Of a stretch of DNA of 64,000 bases, positions 1-7,746 are shown piece by piece (positions within the stretch are counted from its first letter, which is position 1; each line of letters opens with the position of its first letter). Location: contig NZ_QSNT01000001.1 of the NCBI RefSeq assembly GCF_009498525.1, positions 62,001 to 126,000 of the forward strand, written 5' to 3'. This stretch comes from Rhizobium sp. ICMP 5592. GTDB lineage: Bacteria > Pseudomonadota > Alphaproteobacteria > Rhizobiales > Rhizobiaceae. Made by a program: the position numbers and the translations under genes. Below the pieces are notes generated by a model, which made no database searches, had not been told where the DNA came from, and saw only the letters and a list, made by a program, of their open reading frames with translations.

Positions 1-1
1 C

Positions 2-565
2 GTCTGGCCATCCGAATGGGCGAGCGGCGCCAGGGCCTTCTATTGGCTGGCGCTGGCGGCGGCCGTTCTGTCGGTCGGCTGTATCCGCTACCTCACCTTT
101 GCGCCGTTCGGCCATGCCCTGAGAGCACTCCGGGATTCGCCGCAGCGCGCCGCGGCGACCGGCATTCCGCGCCGCGCTGTCCAGCATACGGCATTCGTCA
201 TCTCGGCCTTCTTTGCCGGCCTTGCCGGCTCGCTCCTGGCGTTCCAGAAGGGAAGTATCTTTCCCGAAGTGCTCGGCATCCCGATGTCGATCGACGGGCT
301 CGTCATGGTTCTGCTTGGCGGTTTCGGCACGGTGTCGGGCGGCATCGTCGGCGCGATCGTCTACAAGACCGCGTCCATCTGGCTGATGAGCAACACTGAT
401 CTCTCCCGCATGATCCTCGGCGGCCTCATCATCCTTCTGGTCGTGGCCTTTCCGGAGGGGATCGTCGGAACGCTGGGCCGCGTGTTCGGAGCCCGCAAAC
501 AGCAACAAGCAATGCTTCCTCAACCCCTTTCGCAGCCGATCGCCAAGATGGGGGATGCACCATGA
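2..565 (+). CDS. livM: Branched-chain amino-acid ABC transporter permease LivM, C-terminal part
   Basis: This is the C-terminal ~187 residues of an inner-membrane permease; the 5' end lies outside the window and the reading frame starts at base 2. Visible are hydrophobic spans (FYWLALAAAVLSVGCIRYL, the region ending in SLLAFQKGSIFP), the LivM-type stretch FGHALRALRDSPQRAAATGI that contacts the ATPase, and the conserved SIDGLVMVLLGGFGTVSGG segment. It would form the channel with a LivH partner for leucine/isoleucine/valine or related substrates. The stop overlaps the ATG of the next ATPase gene by 4 bases (ATGA), so the three genes are one operon. The true substrate cannot be told from the permease. 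Confidence 0.9.
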   Translation, partial: VWPSEWASGARAFYWLALAAAVLSVGCIRYLTFAPFGHALRALRDSPQRAAATGIPRRAVQHTAFVISAFFAGLAGSLLAFQKGSIFPEVLGIPMSIDGLVMVLLGGFGTVSGGIVGAIVYKTASIWLMSNTDLSRMILGGLIILLVVAFPEGIVGTLGRVFGARKQQQAMLPQPLSQPIAKMGDAP

Positions 566-1344
566 GCCAGCCGCTTCTGTCGGTATCGCATCTGAGCAAG
601 AGCTATCAGGGCGTCAAGGCGGTCACTGACGTCTCTTTTTCGCTTGCCCGCGGCGAGCTGATGGCGCTGATCGGTCCAAACGGCGCCGGAAAAAGCACCT
701 GCTTCAACATGCTGAACGGGCAGATCCGGCCCGATGCCGGATCGGTGATCCTCGACGGGGTCGCGACATCCGGTCTTTCACCCGCGCGAATCTTCCGCCT
801 CGGCGTCGGCCGGACATTCCAGATCGCGGAAGTCTATCTGTCGATGACGGTTCGCGAGAATGTGCAGGTGGCAATCCTGTCCCATGCCGGGCATCTTTCC
901 GGATGGACTGGCTTCTTCGGGCGGCTGGACCGCAAATTCCGCCGCGAAGCCGAAGAGCTGATCGGCCTGATCGGTCTCGGCGACCAGGCCGATCGTCCCT
1001 GTCGCGAACTTCCCTATGGCGACGTCAAGCGGCTGGAGCTTGCAATCGCCCTGGCGGGCGATCCGAAGCTCCTGCTGATGGACGAGCCCGCCGCCGGCAT
1101 GGCTCCACGGGAACGCATCGAGCTCATGAAGCTGACCGCCCGGATCGTCGAGGAAAGACAGATCGGCGTTCTTTTCACCGAGCATGACATGGACATCGTC
1201 TTTGAACATGCGTCGCGGATCCTCGTGCTCAATCGCGGCGCGATCATCGCGGAAGGATCTCCCGAGGCGATCCGGACCAATCCCGATGTCCAGGCCGTCT
1301 ATCTCGGCTCCGGCCTCCTTTACGCCAACAGATCGGAGGGCTGA
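562..1344 (+). CDS. livG: Branched-chain amino-acid ABC transporter ATP-binding protein LivG
   Basis: A 260-residue ATPase of the Liv/HAAT class. Walker A GPNGAGKST lies near residue 40 and Walker B LLLMDEPAAGM near residue 170; the signature region is degenerate (LPYGDVKRLELA rather than LSGGQ), as is common in LivG proteins. It energises uptake together with LivF and the LivH/LivM permeases. It overlaps livM by four bases and livF by one, so the three are probably translationally coupled. The length is normal for the family (about 250-260 aa). Confidence 0.92.
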   Translation: MSQPLLSVSHLSKSYQGVKAVTDVSFSLARGELMALIGPNGAGKSTCFNMLNGQIRPDAGSVILDGVATSGLSPARIFRLGVGRTFQIAEVYLSMTVRENVQVAILSHAGHLSGWTGFFGRLDRKFRREAEELIGLIGLGDQADRPCRELPYGDVKRLELAIALAGDPKLLLMDEPAAGMAPRERIELMKLTARIVEERQIGVLFTEHDMDIVFEHASRILVLNRGAIIAEGSPEAIRTNPDVQAVYLGSGLLYANRSEG

Positions 1345-2045
1345 TGCTGGAAGTATCGCGTCTCAATAGCTGGTACGGACCCGCGCATATCCTGTTCGAC
1401 GTGGAGCTGAAGGTTGCCGAAGGCGAAGTCGCCGCCTTGCTTGGCCGCAACGGCGCCGGCAAATCGACGACCTTCAAATCGATCATGAGCCTGCTCACCT
1501 CGAAACAGGGGGAGGTCCGGTTTCGCGGCGAGGACATTTCCAGGCTTGCGCCGTTCGACATCGCCCGCAGAGGGCTCGGCTATGTGCCGGAAGACCGGCG
1601 CATCTTCACTGGACTGACGGTGGAGGAAAATCTCGAAGTCGGGCGGCAAGCGGGGCGGGATCAACGCGCGGTGTGGACGCCCGAGCGCATCTACGAGATC
1701 TTCCCGAACCTTGGCAGCATGCGCAAAAGACCGGCCGGCAACATGAGCGGCGGCGAGCAGCAGATGCTGACAATCGGCCGCACGCTGATGGGCAATCCGC
1801 ATCTGATCCTGCTTGACGAACCATCCGAAGGGCTGGCGCCCAAGATCGTCGAGCAGATGGCGGATGCAATCGTCACCATGAAGCGCGAGGGGCTGTCCAT
1901 CCTTTTGTCGGAACAAAACCTGCATTTCGCCCGGTTGATATCCGACCGTGCCTATATTCTGGAAAAAGGCGCGATCCGATATTCCGGCACCATTGCCGAA
2001 CTCGAAAGCCGCGAGGATATTCGCCAGGCCTATCTCGCCATGTAA
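1344..2045 (+). CDS. livF: Branched-chain amino-acid ABC transporter ATP-binding protein LivF
   Basis: A 233-residue second ATPase of the Liv transporter. Walker A is GRNGAGKST (about residues 33-41), the signature is MSGGEQQML, Walker B is LILLDEPSEGLAP, and the switch region is LLSEQNLHFA (Gln in place of the usual His, typical of LivF). Its start ATG overlaps the livG stop. It is the last gene of the Liv operon; 42 bases separate it from the convergent GntR gene, and no clear terminator hairpin was seen between them. Confidence 0.92.
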   Translation: MLEVSRLNSWYGPAHILFDVELKVAEGEVAALLGRNGAGKSTTFKSIMSLLTSKQGEVRFRGEDISRLAPFDIARRGLGYVPEDRRIFTGLTVEENLEVGRQAGRDQRAVWTPERIYEIFPNLGSMRKRPAGNMSGGEQQMLTIGRTLMGNPHLILLDEPSEGLAPKIVEQMADAIVTMKREGLSILLSEQNLHFARLISDRAYILEKGAIRYSGTIAELESREDIRQAYLAM

Positions 2046-2087
2046 CAGGCGAATACGGCGCGCGCTGCATGATCAGCCCTCTCCGCC

Positions 2088-2843
2088 CTACTGCACCTCA
2101 TGCACATAGCGGTGGCTTCTCGTCGTCGCCCGATGGCGCGCAACGAGGACCGGGGCAGCAGACTGATCATAGGATACTTCATCGATCGTCAGCACGGCAT
2201 CCGGCAGAGTGAGCTTCAGCAAGCGAGCATCGTCTTCCGTCGCAAGCGTTGCCGCGATCTGTTCGCGAACCGCGGAAATGCGGATGCCGTAGCGATCGAG
2301 AAGAAACAGGTAGAGCAGCGCGGGAATGTCCTCTTTCTTCTCGGGGAAGCCCGGCAGCAAGTGCGCCGGAAGCGTGATGACCTCATGCATAACCGGCACT
2401 CCGCCGACGCTGCGCAGGCGGTGAAAAGTGATCACCTCCGTCGGGCTTTCCAGTTGCAGGCTCGCGCTCTCTTCCTGGCTCGCCAGGCGCCTCTCGAGGG
2501 ACAGGATTTCCGAGGTGGAATTCTGCAGCGAGCCGTCGAGGCCGTGCAGACGGAAATACTGAAAGAAGAAGCGCAGGCTGTGCTGCGGCGTACGCCCCGT
2601 CACGACTGTGCCTGTCTTACGCCGGCGGCTCAGCAATCCTTCATTGGTCAGATCCGCCAAAGCCCGCCGGATGGTGCCGACCGCCACTCCGAACATCTGC
2701 GACAGCGCGATCTCGCTCGGCAGGACCGTCCCCGCCGGCCATTTGCCCATCATGATCGCTTCCGTGATCTGCCGTTTGACCACCTCGTAGAGCGGCAGGG
2801 AGAATTCCGACGCTCGCGATGTGTCTGCTAAAAAATTGGGCAT
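2088..2843 (-). CDS. GntR-family transcriptional regulator with UTRA domain (HutC subfamily)
   Basis: A 251-residue regulator. The N-terminal winged helix-turn-helix (about residues 15-85) carries the GntR hallmarks PLYEVVKRQITEAI, GTVLPSEIALSQMFGVAVGT and RRALADLTNEGLLSRR. The C-terminal ~150 residues are a UTRA ligand-binding fold (for example FHRLRSVGGVPVMHEVITLP). The ATG at 2843 is preferred; an in-frame TTG lies three codons upstream. It is transcribed away from the peptide operon at 2918, with a perfect 12-bp palindrome just upstream of its start, so repression of itself and of that operon is the natural inference. The ligand is unknown, perhaps a substrate of the neighbouring hydrolases. 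Confidence 0.9.
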   Translation of the reverse strand: MPNFLADTSRASEFSLPLYEVVKRQITEAIMMGKWPAGTVLPSEIALSQMFGVAVGTIRRALADLTNEGLLSRRRKTGTVVTGRTPQHSLRFFFQYFRLHGLDGSLQNSTSEILSLERRLASQEESASLQLESPTEVITFHRLRSVGGVPVMHEVITLPAHLLPGFPEKKEDIPALLYLFLLDRYGIRISAVREQIAATLATEDDARLLKLTLPDAVLTIDEVSYDQSAAPVLVARHRATTRSHRYVHEVQ

Positions 2844-2848
2844 TTCGC

Positions 2849-2860
2849 GCAATTAATTGC
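2849..2860. promoter_or_regulatory. Perfect palindrome between divergent gntR and M20 genes (candidate operator)
   Basis: GCAATTAATTGC is a perfect 12-bp palindrome placed 6 bases upstream of the regulator start and 57 bases upstream of the M20 gene. Position and symmetry fit a dimeric GntR operator; the assignment is inferred. Confidence 0.4.
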
Positions 2861-2917
2861 CTCTTATTTGGAGTTGACTCGCAGAAGGCGAGGAAGCATC
2901 ATTACTATATAGTTTAT

Positions 2918-4294
2918 ATGAATACGAGAGCGAAGCAAACCTCCAGTCCGCGCATCTTTTCGGAACTCAACGTGAGCAATCAAGCCTTATCACCCCAGTC
3001 GATATCATTTGCAAACGCCTTGGCGGCAATCGAACGCGATGTCGAAAAAGCGGTCGAGGATCTGGCGCGCATGATTGCCATCGACACCTCCTTTCCGCCC
3101 GGCATGGGCTACCCTGCCTTCGCGGACCTGATGGAAGAACTGCTGAAGCCGCTAGGCTTTCATACCAGACGCGTCACGGTGCCGGACGAACTGTGGCGCG
3201 TCGCCAATGGCCCGGCCTCCGGAGAGCGTATCAATCTGGTTGCCGAGCGTCCGGCGGATAAGCCGGTCTGCGGCCTCTATTACCATGTCGATACCGTTCC
3301 CGTAGCGCCAGGTTGGCAACATCATCCGCTGCGCCTGACGCGAGAGGGAGACCAGCTTTTCGGGCTGGGCGCCGCCGACATGAAAGGGACGATTGCCGCT
3401 ACACTGCTTGCGCTGCGCGCCGCCGAGGAATGCGGCGTCGAGCTTGCCTACGATCCGACGCTGCTACTGTGCACGGACGAAGAAGGCGGGCTTTACCCCG
3501 GCATCCGCTATCTTGCCGAACAGGGTATGCTCAAGGGGCATATCGTCAACTTCAACGGTTCGGCCGCGCCGCGCATATGGGCCGGCTGCTTCGGCGTCTT
3601 TCATCTACAGATCACCATCAGGGGGCACGCCGTTCATGCCGGCGAAGGCAACCGCACCGGCTCAGGCGTCAACGCCATCGAGGGTGCCCTTCCCCTCCTC
3701 AATGCGCTTCATGCGCTGAAACCGAAGATCGCCGCTTTCGAATCCAAACTGCCGCCGCCGCCACATGCGAGCGGCCCGCTGCGGCCGCAACTGTCCATAT
3801 CCGCCGTCAATGGCGGCACCTCGGGCGGGCAGGTCGCGGCCGAGGTCAAGATCCTCGTCAGCCGCCGCTATGCTCCGGAAGAAAGCTATGCTGCCGCACG
3901 CGCGACACTCGAAGACCTGGTGCGCGCCTGTGTGGCGCAAACGCCGGGCCTTGGCTTCGATATCGACCTCGTCGGCCACCTGATCCCGACGGCGGACCCC
4001 GATGGCCCCCATTGGCCGCGCTGGCAGAAAGCGCTGAGCCTCGGCTTCGGCTACCAGCCCTCCGATTTCAGCAAGTGGGGCGCCGCCAGCTGCTCGGATT
4101 TCGGCTACGTCCAGCAGGCAGGCGTGATGCAGGAGATATTGCTTGGCGGGCTCGGGCGCCCCGAAAGCTGCATCCACAGCCCGGAAGAACACACGACAAC
4201 GACGGATATCATCGCGCTGGCGACAAGCATTCTCGCCTATCTCGCGCACGATTTTTCCGCCGATCTCATTCCAGATTATTCCGCGTCAAAATAA
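2918..4294 (+). CDS. M20-family metallo-hydrolase (ArgE/DapE/carboxypeptidase-like)
   Basis: A 458-residue cytoplasmic hydrolase of the M20 family, which cleaves amide or peptide bonds with one or two metals. Visible are YYHVDTVP (metal His and catalytic Asp), LFGLGAADMKGT (bridging Asp), LLLCTDEEGG (catalytic Glu plus ligand Glu) and a late IHSPEEH His. At the site of the third acidic ligand the sequence reads VNFNGSA, with Asn where Glu/Asp is usual. The ATG at 2918 is chosen because the upstream in-frame extension runs through the AT-rich divergent promoter region. It heads an operon with a family-5 binding protein and Dpp-type permeases, so it probably hydrolyses the imported amide or peptide. 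The exact substrate is unknown. Confidence 0.85.
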   Translation: MNTRAKQTSSPRIFSELNVSNQALSPQSISFANALAAIERDVEKAVEDLARMIAIDTSFPPGMGYPAFADLMEELLKPLGFHTRRVTVPDELWRVANGPASGERINLVAERPADKPVCGLYYHVDTVPVAPGWQHHPLRLTREGDQLFGLGAADMKGTIAATLLALRAAEECGVELAYDPTLLLCTDEEGGLYPGIRYLAEQGMLKGHIVNFNGSAAPRIWAGCFGVFHLQITIRGHAVHAGEGNRTGSGVNAIEGALPLLNALHALKPKIAAFESKLPPPPHASGPLRPQLSISAVNGGTSGGQVAAEVKILVSRRYAPEESYAAARATLEDLVRACVAQTPGLGFDIDLVGHLIPTADPDGPHWPRWQKALSLGFGYQPSDFSKWGAASCSDFGYVQQAGVMQEILLGGLGRPESCIHSPEEHTTTTDIIALATSILAYLAHDFSADLIPDYSASK

Positions 4295-4306
4295 GGGGAA
4301 CACCAG

Positions 4307-5857
4307 ATGCTGAAGTTGAACCGACGTCATTTCCTGGCCGGAACGACGGCGCTCCTGACCGCGCCGTCTCTCGGCCTTGCTCAAGCCGCCACGCCCACAA
4401 AGGGCGGGACATTGCGGATTTCCGTCGATCAGGCGGCGAGCGTGATCCATCCGCTTCTTACCCGCGTCAATCCCGAATACATGGTCACCGAGCTGCTCTA
4501 CAGCAATCTGACGCGGCTGAAGGTCGACATGACCATCGAGCCGGACCTTGCCGAATCCTGGAGCGCCAACGATGCGCTGACCGAATGGACGTTCAAGCTC
4601 CGCGCAGGTGTGAAATTCCATGACGGCTCACCCTTCACCGCGACCGACGTTGTCGAGACCTTCAAAGCGATCCTCAACCCGAACAATGCGTCGCCGGCCC
4701 GCAACAATGTCGGCCCGATCGCCGATGTCACGGCCGCCGATCCGCTGACCGCCGTCTTCAAACTCTCCGGTCCCTATGCCGACTTCCCGGTCGCCATGGC
4801 CTATACGGTGGCCCGCATCATTCCCGCCTCGATTGCGACCGGCGATTTCAAGAAGCTTTCGACGACAGCGAACGGCACCGGCCCCTTCAAGCTCGTATCC
4901 TATGAACCCGACCGCCTGATCGTCGTCGAACGCAATCCGGACTATTACGATCCGAAGCGCCCGTATCTCGACCGCGTGGAAATTCAGGTCTTCCCGGATA
5001 TCTCGGCGCAGACCTCCGCACTTCTGGCCGGCGACATCGATGTCGTCTCCACGGTCCAGCCCACCGAGTATCTGCGCATGAAGGACGCCCAGGGCGTCAA
5101 CGCATTGCGCATTCCCTCCGGCCAGTTCTGCAACATCAATTTCGGCTGCGACACCAAGCCTTTCAACGATCCCCGCGTCCGGCGTGCCCTGGCATTGACC
5201 GTCGACCGCCAGGCCATGGTCGATTTCGTCACCGAGGGTTTTGGAACGCCGGGCAACGACACGCCGCTGAACTCTTCGTACCACTTCTATACGGACCTGC
5301 CGCTGCGCCAGGCCAATATCGAGGAAGCAAAGAAGCTGCTCACCGAAGCGGGCTATCCCGACGGGTTCGAAGCCACTCTGATCGCTTCCGACAAGCCAAG
5401 CCAGCGGACGCAGCTCGCCGTGGCGCTGCGCGAAATGGCCAAGGAAGCCGGCATCAGGATCAACGTTCAGACGATGCCGCACGCCACCTATCTCGATCAG
5501 GTCTGGAAGAAGGGCAGCTTCTATGTCGGCTTCTACAACATGCAGCCGACGGCCGACGCCATCTTCAAGCTTCTCTACACGTCCGATGCGGCCTGGAACG
5601 AGACGCGCTGGAACAACACGGCCTTCGACAAGGTCGTCAACGAAGCACGCGGGATCACCGACGAGGCCAAGCGCAAAGCACTCTATGCGGAAGCGCAAAA
5701 GCTGATGAACGAGGAAGTCCCTTCGATTATCCCGGTCTTCTTCGATGTGCTCGCGGCCAAGCGAGACTGGGTCTCGGGCTTCGAAGTCCATCCGCGCGCA
5801 TCCGTCTTCCGCCTTGACTATGCCGCCTTGACCGACAAGGCGCCGAAGCGGAGCTAA
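4307..5857 (+). CDS. Periplasmic solute-binding protein, family 5 (peptide/Dpp/Opp type)
   Basis: A 516-residue binding protein. The N-terminus has a twin-arginine-like signal (RRHFLAG, then a hydrophobic run ending near AQAA), so export is expected. Family hallmarks include LYSNLTRLKVDMTIEPDLAE, WTFKLRAGVKFHDGSPFTA and DPRVRRALALTVDRQAMV. It delivers di- or oligopeptides or other amides to the adjacent permeases. It lies 12 bases after the M20 gene. A strong hairpin follows the gene (5885-5915), which commonly keeps binding-protein mRNA in excess over permease mRNA. Confidence 0.93.
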   Translation: MLKLNRRHFLAGTTALLTAPSLGLAQAATPTKGGTLRISVDQAASVIHPLLTRVNPEYMVTELLYSNLTRLKVDMTIEPDLAESWSANDALTEWTFKLRAGVKFHDGSPFTATDVVETFKAILNPNNASPARNNVGPIADVTAADPLTAVFKLSGPYADFPVAMAYTVARIIPASIATGDFKKLSTTANGTGPFKLVSYEPDRLIVVERNPDYYDPKRPYLDRVEIQVFPDISAQTSALLAGDIDVVSTVQPTEYLRMKDAQGVNALRIPSGQFCNINFGCDTKPFNDPRVRRALALTVDRQAMVDFVTEGFGTPGNDTPLNSSYHFYTDLPLRQANIEEAKKLLTEAGYPDGFEATLIASDKPSQRTQLAVALREMAKEAGIRINVQTMPHATYLDQVWKKGSFYVGFYNMQPTADAIFKLLYTSDAAWNETRWNNTAFDKVVNEARGITDEAKRKALYAEAQKLMNEEVPSIIPVFFDVLAAKRDWVSGFEVHPRASVFRLDYAALTDKAPKRS

Positions 5858-5884
5858 GCTCGCAGAGGCTCGAAGCCGATATAG

Positions 5885-5915
5885 GCGTTGCGCGTCCAGA
5901 GACAACGCGCAACGC
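5885..5915 (+). promoter_or_regulatory. Intercistronic hairpin after the binding-protein gene
   Basis: Perfect 11-bp inverted repeat (GCGTTGCGCGT and its complement) around a 9-base loop, in the 117-base gap between the binding-protein and permease genes. There is no U-tract, so an mRNA-stabilising or partial-terminator role is more likely than full termination. Confidence 0.6.
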
Positions 5916-5974
5916 AGCCCAAAGGTCGGCCGCGCAATCCGCAGCCCACCACAGGAACGCCAGGGAACAAGCCC

Positions 5975-6922
5975 TTGTCACCGCACTATCTCGTCAAGCG
6001 ACTATTGATGATCGTCTACACGCTTTTCGTCGTGTCGCTCGTCGTCTTCGCCATTACCCAGGTCCTGCCGGCTGATGCCGCCGTGATGATGCTGGGCGAA
6101 AACGCCACCGCCCAGGCACTGGACGCCCTGCGCCAGCAGATGGGTCTCAACGACCCTGTCTGGCTGCAGTATCTGCATTGGCTGGGTGGCGTCCTGCATG
6201 GCGATTTCGGCCATTCTTTGCGCACCGGCCAGCCCATCGGTCCCGTCATGTTCGAAGCGCTGGGACGCTCCCTGCTGCTCGCCTGCCTGTCGATCGGGCT
6301 GATGCTGGTGCTAGCCATTCCGCTCGGCGTTCTCGCCGCGATGCGGCGCGGCCGCCTGACCGACATGCTCGTCAGCCTTGTGTCCTATGCGGGCGTTTCC
6401 CTGCCTGAATTTGTGACGGCGACGGTCGCGGTGCTGGTCGTCTCCGACTGGCTGAAATGGCTACCCGCGACCGGCTATGTGCCGCTCACCGAGAACTTCC
6501 TCGACGGCATCGCCCATCTGGCGCTGCCCGTTTGCGTTATCTCGATCATCCTGATCGCCCACGTCTCGCGCATGGTGCGCTCGGAACTCGTCGATGTGCT
6601 GCACACCGACTATATCCGCGCGGCACGGCTGAAGGGCCTCTCGGGCTCACGCGTTCTCTTCGGCCATGCCCTTCGCAACGCGCTACTGCCGACCATCACC
6701 GTCGTTGCGCTCGATGTCGGCTATCTGCTTGGCGGCATCATCGTCGTCGAAGAGATTTTCGCCATTCCAGGCATCGGGCGGCAGCTCATCGTCGCCATCC
6801 AGACGCGCGACCTACCCTCCATCCAGGCCGGTGTCCTGCTCATGGCGGCCACCTACTCCATCGTCAATTTCGCAGCCGACCTTCTTTATGCCTGGCTCGA
6901 CAAGAGGATCCAATATGGTTGA
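5975..6922 (+). CDS. Dipeptide/oligopeptide ABC transporter permease (DppB type)
   Basis: A 315-residue inner-membrane permease. The first membrane span follows the start (LVKRLLMIVYTLFVVSLVVF) and contains the DppB-typical region ending ITQVLPADAA. The ABC-contacting loop is present (DYIRAARLKGLSGSRVLFGH). The TTG at 5975 is preferred: AGGGA lies 8 bases upstream, and translation starts directly at the conserved membrane-span region. An ATG at 5888 would add a 29-residue basic extension without family support. It overlaps the next permease gene by 8 bases. Confidence 0.88.
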   Translation: MSPHYLVKRLLMIVYTLFVVSLVVFAITQVLPADAAVMMLGENATAQALDALRQQMGLNDPVWLQYLHWLGGVLHGDFGHSLRTGQPIGPVMFEALGRSLLLACLSIGLMLVLAIPLGVLAAMRRGRLTDMLVSLVSYAGVSLPEFVTATVAVLVVSDWLKWLPATGYVPLTENFLDGIAHLALPVCVISIILIAHVSRMVRSELVDVLHTDYIRAARLKGLSGSRVLFGHALRNALLPTITVVALDVGYLLGGIIVVEEIFAIPGIGRQLIVAIQTRDLPSIQAGVLLMAATYSIVNFAADLLYAWLDKRIQYG

Positions 6923-7745
6923 TCTTCTCAAGCGGCTGTTGCGTACGCCGCAAGGCGCTACCGGCCTGATCCTGATTATTCTGGTGCTCATCGTCGTCGC
7001 ATTCGGCCCATGGCTCGCCCCCCGCGATCCGGAAGCCATGTCGATCCTCGCCCGCTACAAGGGACCGAGCATGACCTTCCTGCTCGGAACGGATCAATAT
7101 GGCCGCGATATTCTGAGCCGGCTGCTGATCGGCGCCCGTGCGACCGTAATCACCGCGGTCGTCGCCACGCTGGCCGGAACCCTTGCCGGTGCCTTCATCG
7201 GCACGGTGTCGGCCTATCTGGGCGGGCGCGCCGATGAGATGATCATGCGAACGATCGATGCCATCATGTCGATCCCGAACCTTCTGTTCGCGCTTCTGAT
7301 CGTCAACCTGCTCGGCTCCGGCAGCGTCAACGCGCTGGTGGCCGTCGCCGTCGCCTTTGCCCCCGGCATGGCGCGCATCACCCGCAGCGTCGCCCTTTCC
7401 ATCCGCAAGCAGGATTATGTCAGTGCCGCCATCGCCCGCGGCGAAAGCTCGTCCTACATCATCCTGCGCGAAATGCTGCCCAACGTCATCGCCCCGATCA
7501 TCGTCGAGACGACCATCCGCATTTCCTTCGCGGTGATGCTGTTCGCGACGCTGAGCTTCCTCGGGCTCGGCGCCCAACCGCCGGCGACCGAATGGGGGCT
7601 GATGATCTCCGAAGCGCGCCAATACATGCATATCAGCGCCGGCATTCTGATCTGGCCGAGCCTGGCGATCGCGATCGTCGCTGTCGGCTTCAACCTGCTC
7701 GGCGATGGCCTGCACGATGCCCTCAATCCGCGCACGGGAGGATGA
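6915..7745 (+). CDS. Dipeptide/oligopeptide ABC transporter permease (DppC type)
   Basis: A 276-residue permease partner. Family features are LAPRDPEAM, FLLGTDQYGRDILSRLLIGAR near the N-terminus (OppC_N-like), the EAA-type loop YVSAAIARGESSSYIILREM and the late segment LSFLGLGAQPPATEWG. The ATG at 6915 overlaps the upstream permease by 8 bases and sits behind GAGGA. It forms the membrane pore with the preceding protein. Confidence 0.92.
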   Translation: MVDLLKRLLRTPQGATGLILIILVLIVVAFGPWLAPRDPEAMSILARYKGPSMTFLLGTDQYGRDILSRLLIGARATVITAVVATLAGTLAGAFIGTVSAYLGGRADEMIMRTIDAIMSIPNLLFALLIVNLLGSGSVNALVAVAVAFAPGMARITRSVALSIRKQDYVSAAIARGESSSYIILREMLPNVIAPIIVETTIRISFAVMLFATLSFLGLGAQPPATEWGLMISEARQYMHISAGILIWPSLAIAIVAVGFNLLGDGLHDALNPRTGG

Positions 7746-7746
7746 G

